Shown piece after piece: positions 1-10,227 of a DNA stretch of 64,000 bases. The translations under genes and the position numbers were made by a program. Source of the stretch: Holacanthus passer (Eukaryota > Chordata > Actinopteri > Pomacanthidae); the NCBI GenBank assembly GCA_025331565.1, contig JAFREQ010000090.1, positions 2,082,501 through 2,146,500 of the forward strand, given 5' to 3'. Below the pieces are notes generated by a model. The model did no database searches, was not told the origin of the DNA, and was given only the letters and a program-made list of their open reading frames with translations. The number at the start of each line of letters is the position of its first letter. Position 1 is the first letter of the stretch.

Positions 1-247
1 CAGAGTCTAAAAGTATGTCTCATTTTTTTTCCCCTTATGAACAGTTTTAAAAAGTTCTAAATTTACAGCCATATGAAACAAAAGAAGAAAAAAAAAAAAC
101 ACATTCTAGATCCTGAAACGAATGAATGTGACTAAAAGAAGAAAAATAATTACTGTTTTCATTGAGCCTCTAAAAAAAAACCCCAGCAAGTTCAATAGAA
201 CGACATCTTCACGCTGTGGATCGCTGCCAGTTAAAACACAACAAGCT

Positions 248-285
<38 letters not shown>
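248..285. repeat. (CA)n microsatellite
   Basis: Uninterrupted CA dinucleotide run of about 37 bp in epas1 intron sequence. Confidence 0.95.
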
Positions 286-287
<2 letters not shown>

Positions 288-615
288 GACTTTTTGACTG
301 ATTGCAGAGTGCTGACTGAATCAGTTTGACTTGGCAGGACGTCAGTGGAAATGTGGGCCAGAGATGAAATATTAATGTGTTAATTAGACGCCGTATTCAA
401 AGCCGTCACTTCTGCTGCTGTCTGACATCACGTCCGTCGTTTCACTGCGACGTCCTGAACCTGTCGACTGTCTGGCGTCATGGCGGCGGATTTTACACGT
501 GAAATGATTTGTCCCTTTGGACTTTAACAAACACACAGCGGCCATCTTGAAGCCAAAGAACCGGTTGGTTTGCACCCAAATATTTCTTTCCTGCTGGCAC
601 GAGGAAGTGATGACC

Positions 616-620
616 AACAC

Positions 621-662
<42 letters not shown>
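616..662. repeat. (CA)n microsatellite, one interruption
   Basis: CA run with a single CG interruption near its start. It is translated into His-Thr or Cys-Val repeats in spurious open frames. Confidence 0.95.
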
Positions 663-665
<3 letters not shown>

Positions 666-1733
666 GATTCGAGTTACACAAGCACATGCTCGCAGACCTG
701 TAATCTTATCAAGTTGCAGGACAAAGGTTTCTTTCGGAGGAAGGTGAATGTGCGTGTGTGTTGTGTGCACACGTCTGTGCGTGACCGCGCCGCAAACAAG
801 GACCCATTTTCTTTTTCTCCTCCTTTTCGGTGCAGTTTAATAGCTGCCCAAATCTTCTCTCCAATTACGCAAACGAGTTTGTTGTTGGTGGGTCGCCCTC
901 CCGGCTCAGCGGGGACTTACACTCATTAGGGACAAAATGTTTCTTTAGCTCATATCTGGCAGTGTGAGAGGTCGAGCAGGGAAAGACAAAGAAAGAGAGG
1001 GAGCAGGAAGGAGGGAAAAAAGGAAAAAGGTTTCTCGCTTAGTGGAGAAAGAGAGAATGGGACAAAGTTCTGAATGAGTGGAAACGTCCAGCAAAAGTCC
1101 AGTTTACTGATGGTATGTGATGTTCGTGTTAACACTCAGTGCAATAAACACGTTCATCCATATAACCCATTATTTATTATTCAGATAATAAATTAACAAT
1201 AAAAACATGGCAATAAGCAAAATGAGCTGTTTTTCTACAAGATGCTGTTAAACATGAAATGATGGAAAATGATTGTGAAAACTGACAAACGTAAGCTTCA
1301 TTAAAGCGATATGAAAGAATGAGAGGAGCAATAAAATGAAAAAATAAATGAATCAAGCAAGTATGTTTGTTCAAAGGAAGAACAGGGAACGTTAGGGCTC
1401 AGGAGACGTAAAGCAAAGCCAGCAATCATCATCATAATCATCATTATTATAATTTGATGATTATATTGATTTTAGTCCTCTCTCTTCCTCCTCCCTCCCT
1501 CATGTTTCTGTCTTCCATTTGTCCAACCACTCCTTTCTTTACTCTCAGCCTTCATTCACTTTCTCCCTCACAGTCTCTTTTTACATTATTTTGTCCACGT
1601 TAATATAAAATGTCCTCGCTTTCATTTTCTCTCCCTTCCTCCACTCTGACGCCTGCATCTGTCAGTGTTATGTAATCTGAGGACAGTCTCTGACACCAGT
1701 GTTATCTAATCTCTCTCTCAAGAGTCTCTGTCT

Positions 1734-1801
1734 GTCTCACCAGTCTCTCTGTCTGTCTCTCTCTCTGTCTGTCTCTCTCTGTCTGTCTGTCTCTCTCTCT
1801 T
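1734..1801. repeat. (TCTG/TC)n simple repeat
   Basis: Pyrimidine-rich tract of mixed TCTG and TC units in the epas1 intron. Confidence 0.9.
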
Positions 1802-2776
1802 TCGTCTTCATGAAAGATGTGAAATCAACAAACTAAAGATGATGATTGAGAGCAGGAAGTTTGCAGCTGCTCATATTTGTCAGAGCGGCTGTGAGTACTT
1901 ACAGATGTTCTTATGTTCTTAACTTGATTTAAATCTATCTGAACTGTGAGAAACCTTTGATAAGAACAGCATCAAATAAAACAAATGAAAACAAATTCAG
2001 ATTCAGAAATGCAAATATTTGTCTGCATTCAATGATCTTTGGCCAGTTACGTTAGAAAGTAATATTAACATGATGCTTAATTAAGCAGTAAAAATTTACT
2101 CAATTTATTTCGTTTTATTTGCCAAGTTCAAGAAGTGTCAATGGTTCAATGGTGTGATAGATCCACGTTTCCCTCTCTGGTCTCCTCACATCCATGAAAC
2201 CTTGTGTTTAGGTCATTTCCTGTTGTTGGTTTAAATGTTCTCACATTTTGTTGAGATGAGACCAGTGAAGAAACCTCCACCTTCCACTATGTTTGATGTT
2301 TGTTTATCATCTATGTGCTAAAAAGGTTCATGTAACCTCAGGCACCTGAGTTCTTCTGTTTTGGTCACCAGACGACTGTGATCCTGTAATTTACCCCCAA
2401 ACCTGTACATTGAGATATTTACTGGGAGACGAGAGCTGGAAGGAAATAAAAGGAGGAAAAAGGGGGATTTTTTTAATGTGGCAACTCAAAGCCAGAAACG
2501 AAATCCTCATTAAGAAAGTGAACTCGTGATGAGAGCGACGGAAAGAGATTAGCTGTTCCCAGAAACACGAGGAGCAGAGACAGAGACAGACGCGTTCTTA
2601 TTTTTGGACGAGCGCTCAGCTCTCGGTCTGATTTCCAAATCGTCTGTGAAGCCCTTTGAAGTGCAGGAGTTCAGGACGGAGAGCAGGATCTGTCTTTTGA
2701 TTAATCACTGAAAAGTTTCAATTAATAACATCAAATCATGGAAGTTGTTAAATGTGTGTGTGTGTGTGTGTTTCAG

Positions 2777-3698
2777 GGTAACAGAGTTGATGGGTTACAC
2801 TCCTGAGGATCTGCTGGGTCGTTCAGTCTACGACTTTTACCACGCCCTGGACTCGGACAGCGTCACCAAGAGCCACCACAACTGTAAGCACACGCAGCTC
2901 ACATGAAGACACAGTCGCTCACACGAAGGAAAGCTCACGCTCCTGATGGCTCTCGTTCTTTCACAGCATCACATCAGTTCCCAGATAGGACTGTATGTCG
3001 ACGTCCGTCTCTCAGATTTGCCTGTTTCCATTTTCATGTAAAGTCATTATTTATTATTATTATTATTATTAGTTCATAGAAAAAGTAGATCGTGCTCCAG
3101 ACGGAATTAAAATCTATCTTAACGTCTGTGAGGGAACTACACCACAACATGTTTGCATTACAATCCGGCAACACTGATTTTAATGTGCGTCTTATTTTTT
3201 TCACTTCCTCATGACAAAATCAAAAAGACAAACAAAATGTTTATTAAGTGAACATCAGGCTGAATTTCTTTTTTTTTTAGTTCATGTGTGGTAATACATT
3301 TGTGTCTGTTTATGTGTGTGTGTGTGTGTGTGTAGAGAGCAGGGACATGGTATTAAGATGTCTCGTCTTTATTGAATCAAGCGCAGCCACTGACGGCCAG
3401 ATGAGGTTTGCTCATCTGCTGCCACAAACACAGTGGACTGGAGAACAGGTGGCCTCTATTACGTTCTAATGACACTGTGTGTGTGTGTGTGCGTGTGCGT
3501 GCGTGCGTGCATCTGTGTGTGTGTGTGTGTGTGCATGTGTGTGTGCACTAACGAGGCTCTGAAGTGTCATGGCTTTTCTCTCCACTGACAGTACGATGTC
3601 ATTAGAAGCTCTGAAACAGCAGTAAAGTGGTAATTTAGTTCCTTAAAACCACCCCTGCAACATGATGGGTGTGCGTGTGTGTGTGTGTGTGTGTGTGC

Positions 3699-3734
<36 letters not shown>

Positions 3735-4236
3735 GTTCGTTCATGCACACTACAAAAAACCCTCTGACTTATAGCATTGATCTAATTTTTCTGTAGCTGG
3801 ACGTTTCTTGACTTTTAGAACCCAAACTAACTAAGACGTTTTCTCCTTTTTCATTTTGCAAAATAAGCCAAACTTACTTCAAACAGCCGTCTGTGACTGA
3901 AGAATCAGTAAACGGGACCAGGAATCAGAATGTTACAGATTCTGTCAGAGCTCATTGATTTAATATTGATATTGGTTTTATACCAGCTCATTGTAAGTCA
4001 TGTACTTTCAGATTTGGTCTTTAAGACTTATTTTTTGATAAAACAAGAAATAACTTAAAACTAAAAACAAGATGGAGGAACTGACTTGATGAAGGAAGGA
4101 CTGTGAAACTTTGAGGACTGTGTGTTTCATGTTTGTGTGTGAGCTTGTTATTTCTGCTCTGAGTCATCTGCGTCTCCAATCCTTCGTTGGCTGAAATCTG
4201 CTGAGATAAAGGACTCTCTATCTGTCTCTCTCTATG

Positions 4237-4274
<38 letters not shown>

Positions 4275-7200
4275 ACCACCGGCTCTCACGGCCAACGTGA
4301 CCGGCCTGTCGATCAGCACATGCTAACAGCGCTCTCTGCTTCATGTAATGTTGCTGTGAGCTTCCTCCAGACACACACACACACACAGTTACTGGCCTTC
4401 TGTACACTCTCTGACCACAGTCCTGCTCCTTTCCCACGCCAGTGCTGAACTCTGGACCGAGGCCAGCACATCTCCTTCTCAGCTCAAAGTCAAACATCCC
4501 ACTTTCTCCCGCTAACCAGCGTTTGGTTGATTTCACAGCCTCACACAAAATAAATACATCAATAATTAGACATTAAACTTTAAAACATTAAACCAAAAAT
4601 ACAAATTCAGCACATAAACTTCGGTACGTACAGTTGTTCTGTTGCAGCATCTGTCACTGACCTTAAGAGACTGAAGTCCTATAACTTTCAGTTCTCACGG
4701 ATGTTTGGTTTATTCCTGAGCTGCACCGGACAGTAAAATGTGAGCACCTCGTAACTTTACACAAGATCAAAGAATGAGCATTTTTATGAGCGTTAAATAA
4801 ATCCAGCTTCCGTGAGTCACTCGTGAGTCATAAAGTGAGTTATCCAAACATCTTCGGAGGCGTAGATTGTGAATTCATAACCGTTTTTGTAGAATGACGC
4901 TACATTTAACTTTATTCAAAGGTCTTTAAAAAGGGAGCTCGTAAAATGGAAGCATGCACCACTGTCAGCCTGGGCCTGATTATGGACACGTGGCTCAGTT
5001 CCATATTTGAAATGCCTTGATTGGCCAAATGCAATCGTTTATAACACACAGCTACAGAGCTGTGTCCCACCTCTGTCTTTCTGCAGTGTGCACCAAGGGT
5101 CAGGCCGTGAGCGGTCAGTATCGCATGCTGGCGAAGAACGGAGGCTTCGTCTGGGTGGAAACGCAGGGAACTGTTATTTACAACAGCCGCAACTCGCAGC
5201 CCCAGTGCATCGTGTGCATCAACTACGTCCTCAGGTGAGCGCCGTCGTCCAGGTGAAGACTGTTCTCACAAACAAATCACCAAAACATACTCACTGGAAA
5301 CAGGAAAATGACAACACACAGGATTTTATGTGCTCTTCAAACATCATCTGTCACACAAAACCAACTCACGTTGCCTCTTCCTCCAATCCTGCAGTGACAT
5401 AGAGGAGAAGTCGACGATTTTCTCCTTGGAGCAGACGGAGTCTCTGTTCAAGCCACGTCACATGAGCAGCTTCTTCAGTGCCGGAGGCGCAGGTGTGACC
5501 GGAGAGCCAGGAGACGCCCTCTTCACCAAACTCAAAGAGGAGCCGGAGGACCTGACACAGCTGGCTCCGACGCCCGGAGACACAATCATTGCTCTCGACT
5601 TCGGTCTGTGTCGACTTCCATCACCTTCTATGTGCATTTGACCCTTATTTCATGTATAAAAAAAAAAATAGATCCTGGGAAGACAAACAATTTTTAAATG
5701 TATTAAAATTTGCAATTACATACATAAAAATTGGCATCAGCTGTTTTTCATGTTTGTAAAACCTCTTCCTTATGGAACTTTTATTCTCTGTCCCATCTCG
5801 ATCGAATGTTTGTTTCCTTCACGCAGGTCGCCCTCAGTTCGAGGAGCCCCAGCAGCCGGCAGGATACAGCCAGGTGTCTGCCGCAGCCATGGTCCCTCCA
5901 GGACCTCCATCCTGGGCCAGCGAGAGCCGCAAGCCCGCCCCTCCGGCATCGGGCCAAACCACGGGTCCCGTTCCAAGGGACCTGGCTAACATGGCGGGAA
6001 CATTCAGCGTGCAGCAGAACCCGGCGGCGGGCAGCGCCACGCCGAGCCTCAGCAGCTGCTCCACGGTGAGGACGGGACTGAGAGAGCGGGCGTTAAATTG
6101 AAAGGAGTAATTAGTTAGTGAGCAACTGGTTGTGTTTGTTTCAAAGTTTGTTCTTTCTGTGTTCAGTGAGGCCTGGGGGGGGTCAAAGGTCACTAACTGT
6201 GGGCAGTGTGTGTGAGAATAACGGGGGTGGATATTTGGAAGGAGCAGGCTCTTAGCAGTGAATAGTGGCTTTGTCAAAATTCATCTCTCGCTCATTGTTT
6301 CTTTCTTTTTACGCTCTGTTCTTTCTCTTACATTTTGTCTCTTCTGTTCTTGTTCTTCTTCATTATTGCCTCATGCATTATTTCCTCCCTCCTCCCTCTC
6401 GTCTTCACCCCTGCAGCCCAGCAGCCCAGGTGATTACTACAGCTCCGTGGAGAGCGACCTGAAGGTGGAGCTGACGGAGAAGCTGTTTGCTTTGGACACA
6501 GAGGAAAGCGCTGCAAACACTGAGGTGTGTGTCTGTTTCTTTATCGCATGAATACAGTCATGTCTAAAACTTTTCCTCTCTGTGTTCATTGAATTGCAGT
6601 GTAGTAGTTTCCTTCTTTAAACTCTGCAAATACAAAGTTTTATTGGATGACCCAAGTCATCAGAGACCCAAATGTCTCAGGTCTCCAGTATGTGCACCTA
6701 TTTTTAACAAACACCCTCGTCTTTCACTTTCCCAGAGGGACTTGAGTGACTTGGACCTGGAGACTTTGGCTCCTTACATCCCCATGGACGGCGAGGACTT
6801 TCAGCTGAATCCCATCATCCCAGAGTTGGAGCCCCTGGAAGGGGGTCCGGCCGGATCCATGGGGAGCAACAGCAACCTCACCCAAAAACACCGGAGCTTC
6901 AGCAACATCGCCAGCCTCTTCCAGCCGCTGTCCTCCCCTCCGCAGCCCCAGGGCCACTACCAGCACCAGCAAGCTGCGTCCTGGGCTCCGAGGGAGAAGA
7001 GGGGCCCCGCCCAGGGGGCCATGGACCCCCGCGCGGGGTCGTGCATGATGGGGCGCATGCAGAATCCCCCGTACCAGGCTCCGGCCAGCACCCCTCTGTC
7101 CTCCATGGGCGGCAGGCAGAACCTGCAGTGGCCACCAGACCCTCTGTTAACCTACCAACAACAACCGCCGGCCGCCAAGGCGTACGTGATGGAGCGTTTG

Positions 7201-7358
7201 TCAGGGGAGGAGCGCCTGTCCTGCCAGCAGAGCGTGACGCATGTCATGCAGAAACAGAGGTAACGATGAACACAGATATTTATACACTCAGTGATGAAAA
7301 CATGAATGAAACTATGAAAGAAAAATCACAATGCAAACAAAGAGCAAGTATAAAACAA

Positions 7359-7406
<48 letters not shown>

Positions 7407-8440
7407 AGGTCCATTGACAACTTTGTACAGGCCTACAGAGACATGAGTCCCGCCCGAGTGGCCATGACCAACAGAATCAAGCGCTCCTTCACCCAGATGG
7501 CTGTGGTGAGTCTTTATTCTACAACATGTTATCACCCATCAGTGACAGGTTGGAGACAAGTGTCTTGACTTTAGCTTGTTTTAAAACAGACAACTAATTA
7601 ATAAAAAACAAAGCGCTACCCGGATCTGAGAGTGATGATTATTGTCTTTATTTTTGTGGACAAACAACTTCAATAATGGAGCATTTGATTGTGTTTAGGG
7701 TGAAAATAAGCCTTCAGAAATCATGTGGAAGAAAATGAGGGACGACACTTGTGCCGGCATGGACCGCTCCCTCAGCGCAGGATCACTGGCAGGTAAGAGC
7801 TCTTTGTTTCTCTGTGTATGTGGAAAATATATTGCATTAGTATTTTTTCCACACAACAACTGAACCTGCAATTTCAGTGTCGGAGTCAGCCATGGGGACG
7901 ATGATGCCAGGCAGCATGTCCTCCTGTCTCAGCTCTCTGCAACGACACAGGAAGTCTCAGTACCCGGGAAACGGGATAGGTGGCGCAAGTGAGAAACCGT
8001 TTCTGCAAAAGAGCTGCAACTACACACTGTATAACATGCTGCCGTCTAACAAGAGCGAGGGTGAGCGGAGTAAGCACTCATTTGCTGAAACACTCCACAA
8101 AATCATTAAAGTCAACTTGTTTCGTGTTTTCTAAAATCATGTTTTGTTTTTCTGGATTATTATAATAGTTACATACACATACGCGCTTTCTGATGGAAAT
8201 GAGCCAAAATATTTGTCCTGCTGATTTTGTCTGTCTGCCTGTTTAAATTGAACCATTGAGACACAGATTTTTTTCTGCTCTTTTCCAGGTATAGCCAGTC
8301 GTTTGCTGGGTCCTTCGTTCGAGTCCTCCTGTCTGCCGGAGTTGACCCGTTACGACTGCGAGGTGAACGTGCCGCTGCAGGGAAACCTGCACCTCCTCCA
8401 GGGCTGCGACCTGCTGCGAGCCCTGGACCAGGCCACCTAG
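2777..8440 (+). CDS. epas1: Hypoxia-inducible factor 2-alpha (EPAS1), last ten coding exons; 5' part lies outside the window
   Basis: Oxygen-labile bHLH-PAS transcription factor that pairs with ARNT on hypoxia response elements in the nucleus. Exons: 2777-2883, 5087-5234, 5395-5603, 5827-6065, 6417-6524, 6736-7259, 7409-7505, 7699-7792, 7878-8060, 8289-8440 (stop TAG). Junction phases agree throughout. The first two exons encode the end of PAS-B and the PAC segment (VTELMGYTPEDLLGRS, then GQYRMLAKNGGFVWVETQG). Two prolyl-hydroxylation motifs are present: LTQLAPTPGD in the third exon and LETLAPYIPMDGEDF in the sixth. The last exon carries the C-terminal activation domain LTRYDCEVNVP, whose Asn is the expected FIH target, and ends LLRALDQAT as in mammalian EPAS1. 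ASTPLSSMGG followed by QWPPDP in the sixth exon favours EPAS1 over HIF1A. bHLH, PAS-A and early PAS-B are upstream of the window. Teleosts often keep epas1a and epas1b; which one this is cannot be told here. Confidence 0.95.
3312..3738. repeat. Cluster of TG microsatellites in an epas1 intron
   Basis: Three separate TG/GCGTG tracts (3312-3333, about 3475-3543, about 3670-3738) lie within 430 bp of the intron between the exons ending 2883 and starting 5087. They have related composition with interspersed GCGTGC units. The intervening sequence is not repetitive. Confidence 0.9.
4250..4387. repeat. Two short (CA)n tracts
   Basis: CA runs at 4250-4273 and 4371-4387, with ordinary sequence between. 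The first follows a TCTC-rich tract. Both are inside the same epas1 intron. Confidence 0.9.
7361..7404. repeat. (GT)22 abutting the splice acceptor of an epas1 exon
   Basis: A 44-bp pure GT run ends directly before CCAG (7405-7408), the acceptor of the 7409-7505 exon. It takes the place of the usual polypyrimidine tract. See findings. Confidence 0.95.
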
Positions 8441-8993
8441 AGCCCCAGATTCAAAGCCCCACATAGACCCAGACTCACTCCCAGCCCGGGACTTCAGCCT
8501 CTTTACCTTCGTATCTCTGGGTGTTCTAAGAGCCCTGAGGCTAAGCTACCTATAGGGAATGGTATTCATAGCCACATCCTGTCTTATTTAGCTTATTTGG
8601 CTCGGCCCCACACTCTGTCCCTGTCCCTCTATAGCTCTGTACCTAGACCATCTAAACAAGCTACGATATCAGGGTCAAGCCACTTCACACCCCTTTTTGC
8701 CCCCAAGCTCTCGACTCAAATCAGACGCAGGTTGACCACCAGTGAATGTATGTAGTCACCCACATAGACAACCCACACCTGTAAGATAACATGGGTCACT
8801 TGGTGAAAAAGGTCAACGCGGAACATTTAACAGAGCACAAAACGATGCGACGCTCTGTCTGACCTGCGTCAAAAGTCTCCGCACTGGGTTCCAAGGCTGG
8901 TCATCGGGTTTGGCGTAAACGTTTCTCACAGATGAAGCTCTGTGTTCGGGAACATATGTCGAGTCTGTGGCGTAAAAGGGGTCTTAGTGACAC

Positions 8994-9190
8994 GGGATTC
9001 AAACACGCAACCTGCCTTAAAGGCCAGCTCTGCCCAAACATCTACAGCCACGCACCCTGACCACCGGCGTCCCCTGCTCAGGCCTAGCAAGGCGGGAATC
9101 TACAGCCAGGCTCCACAGAGGTATGGGATTCAAACAGACAACCTGCGTCCTGTCCAGACCAGGTCTCCATCACAGACCGACACCCTGACA
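8994..9190. repeat. Imperfect direct duplication in the epas1 3'UTR with tRNA B-box-like cores
   Basis: GGGATTCAAACACGCAACCT at 8994 recurs as GGGATTCAAACAGACAACCT at 9125, a spacing of 131 bp. Both copies run on to a similar end (CACCCTGAC near 9052 and 9181). On the minus strand each core reads GTTTGAATCCC, close to the RNA polymerase III B box GGTTCGAATCC, with upstream sequence vaguely like a tRNA 5' half. It could be a pair of decayed tRNA-derived SINE heads or a local duplication. Confidence 0.5.
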
Positions 9191-10221
9191 TGAACTCTAT
9201 GCAGCTCAGTTCCCTTCATCAGTCAACTCATTTAGCTCATGTAGCTCAAAGGAGAAGATATTATACGACCTACACTTCATCAGAGACACGGTTCTTTCAC
9301 TTCATGTATTTGATCAGCAACTAGATCCAGCCCACTTTGTTTAGTTCCAGCCTCAAGCAGGAGTTGGGTATCATGAACTGGTTCTGAATCGGAGCCATTT
9401 TAAATTTCAAAGAACCAAGGATTCTTTATAAAACAGGCTCTTTGAATCTGATCAACGATTTCTGTAAGTTTGAACACTGATTTTCCCTCTGGACCTTTTA
9501 GACTGCGTCATTTGACCTGTTAGAGGCCAGAAGGACTAAAGCAATATATTCACATGAATCAAGCAAAATTAGACTAAAAAAAATACAGAATTTTGTTTAA
9601 AAGTATCTTATCTTGTATTTGATCATAACAGCCATGAAATGCAATTCAAACACTTGCAATCAGCTGTAATGCCATAGCTTCACTATACAGCAATTCTGCT
9701 GAAGTGAAGTTTCAGTTTCATTTCATTCTCCAAAGTAAAGCTAAGCATCAGAACATGATGAGGCTCAGAATCAACATGATACTCAACTCTGCTCAGGACG
9801 TCTTCACATGTACGGATGGACGGACGGACATCGACCTGCCTCTTCCTGCCTGACTCCATCCCACCTGAGTCGCCGTAACATCATCGGCTCTGTTTGAATA
9901 TCAAAGTAGTGCAGTTTGGTCATTCAGGAGTCTTCGTTGTTTCTCTCAGCATAAAGTGGTTCACAGTAGCATTAGATCGTTTCAACTTTAATGACGTCTG
10001 CATTGTTTTATTATTTTAGTTCTTATGATTAGTCTGTTTTTCTATTATTGAAATGAGACATTTTAGCTTTTATCAAATCTCCCCACGTTATTTAATCCAA
10101 ATCGACGGGACACTTTAACATATCAATACTGCTTTGTTTCTTCTCACATTTATTTTTTTATGTTTTTACTCGACCTTCCAGGTTCTTTTATTTTTTTGTG
10201 TCTTAACTTCACAGACACACT

Positions 10222-10227
10222 AATAAA
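10222..10227 (+). terminator. Candidate epas1 polyadenylation signal (AATAAA)
   Basis: Canonical AATAAA hexamer about 1.8 kb after the epas1 stop codon, followed within about 40 bases by T/G-rich sequence. Other A-rich hexamers occur further downstream (near 12336), so a longer isoform is possible. Confidence 0.4.

Larger units (their letters stand above)
1..2776 (+). other. epas1 intron sequence (partial)
   Basis: No coding exon is recognisable before the acceptor at 2775-2776. The stretch holds two CA microsatellites, a TCTG/TC-rich tract and AT-rich DNA. Because the first visible exon begins inside PAS-B, this must be intron of the same gene. Earlier exons are not in the window. Confidence 0.75.

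Noticed and set aside
8994..9190. Functional tRNA genes
   Set aside because: Only B-box-like cores are seen. A-box, acceptor stem and anticodon arm do not fold convincingly by eye, so they are recorded as a repeat.
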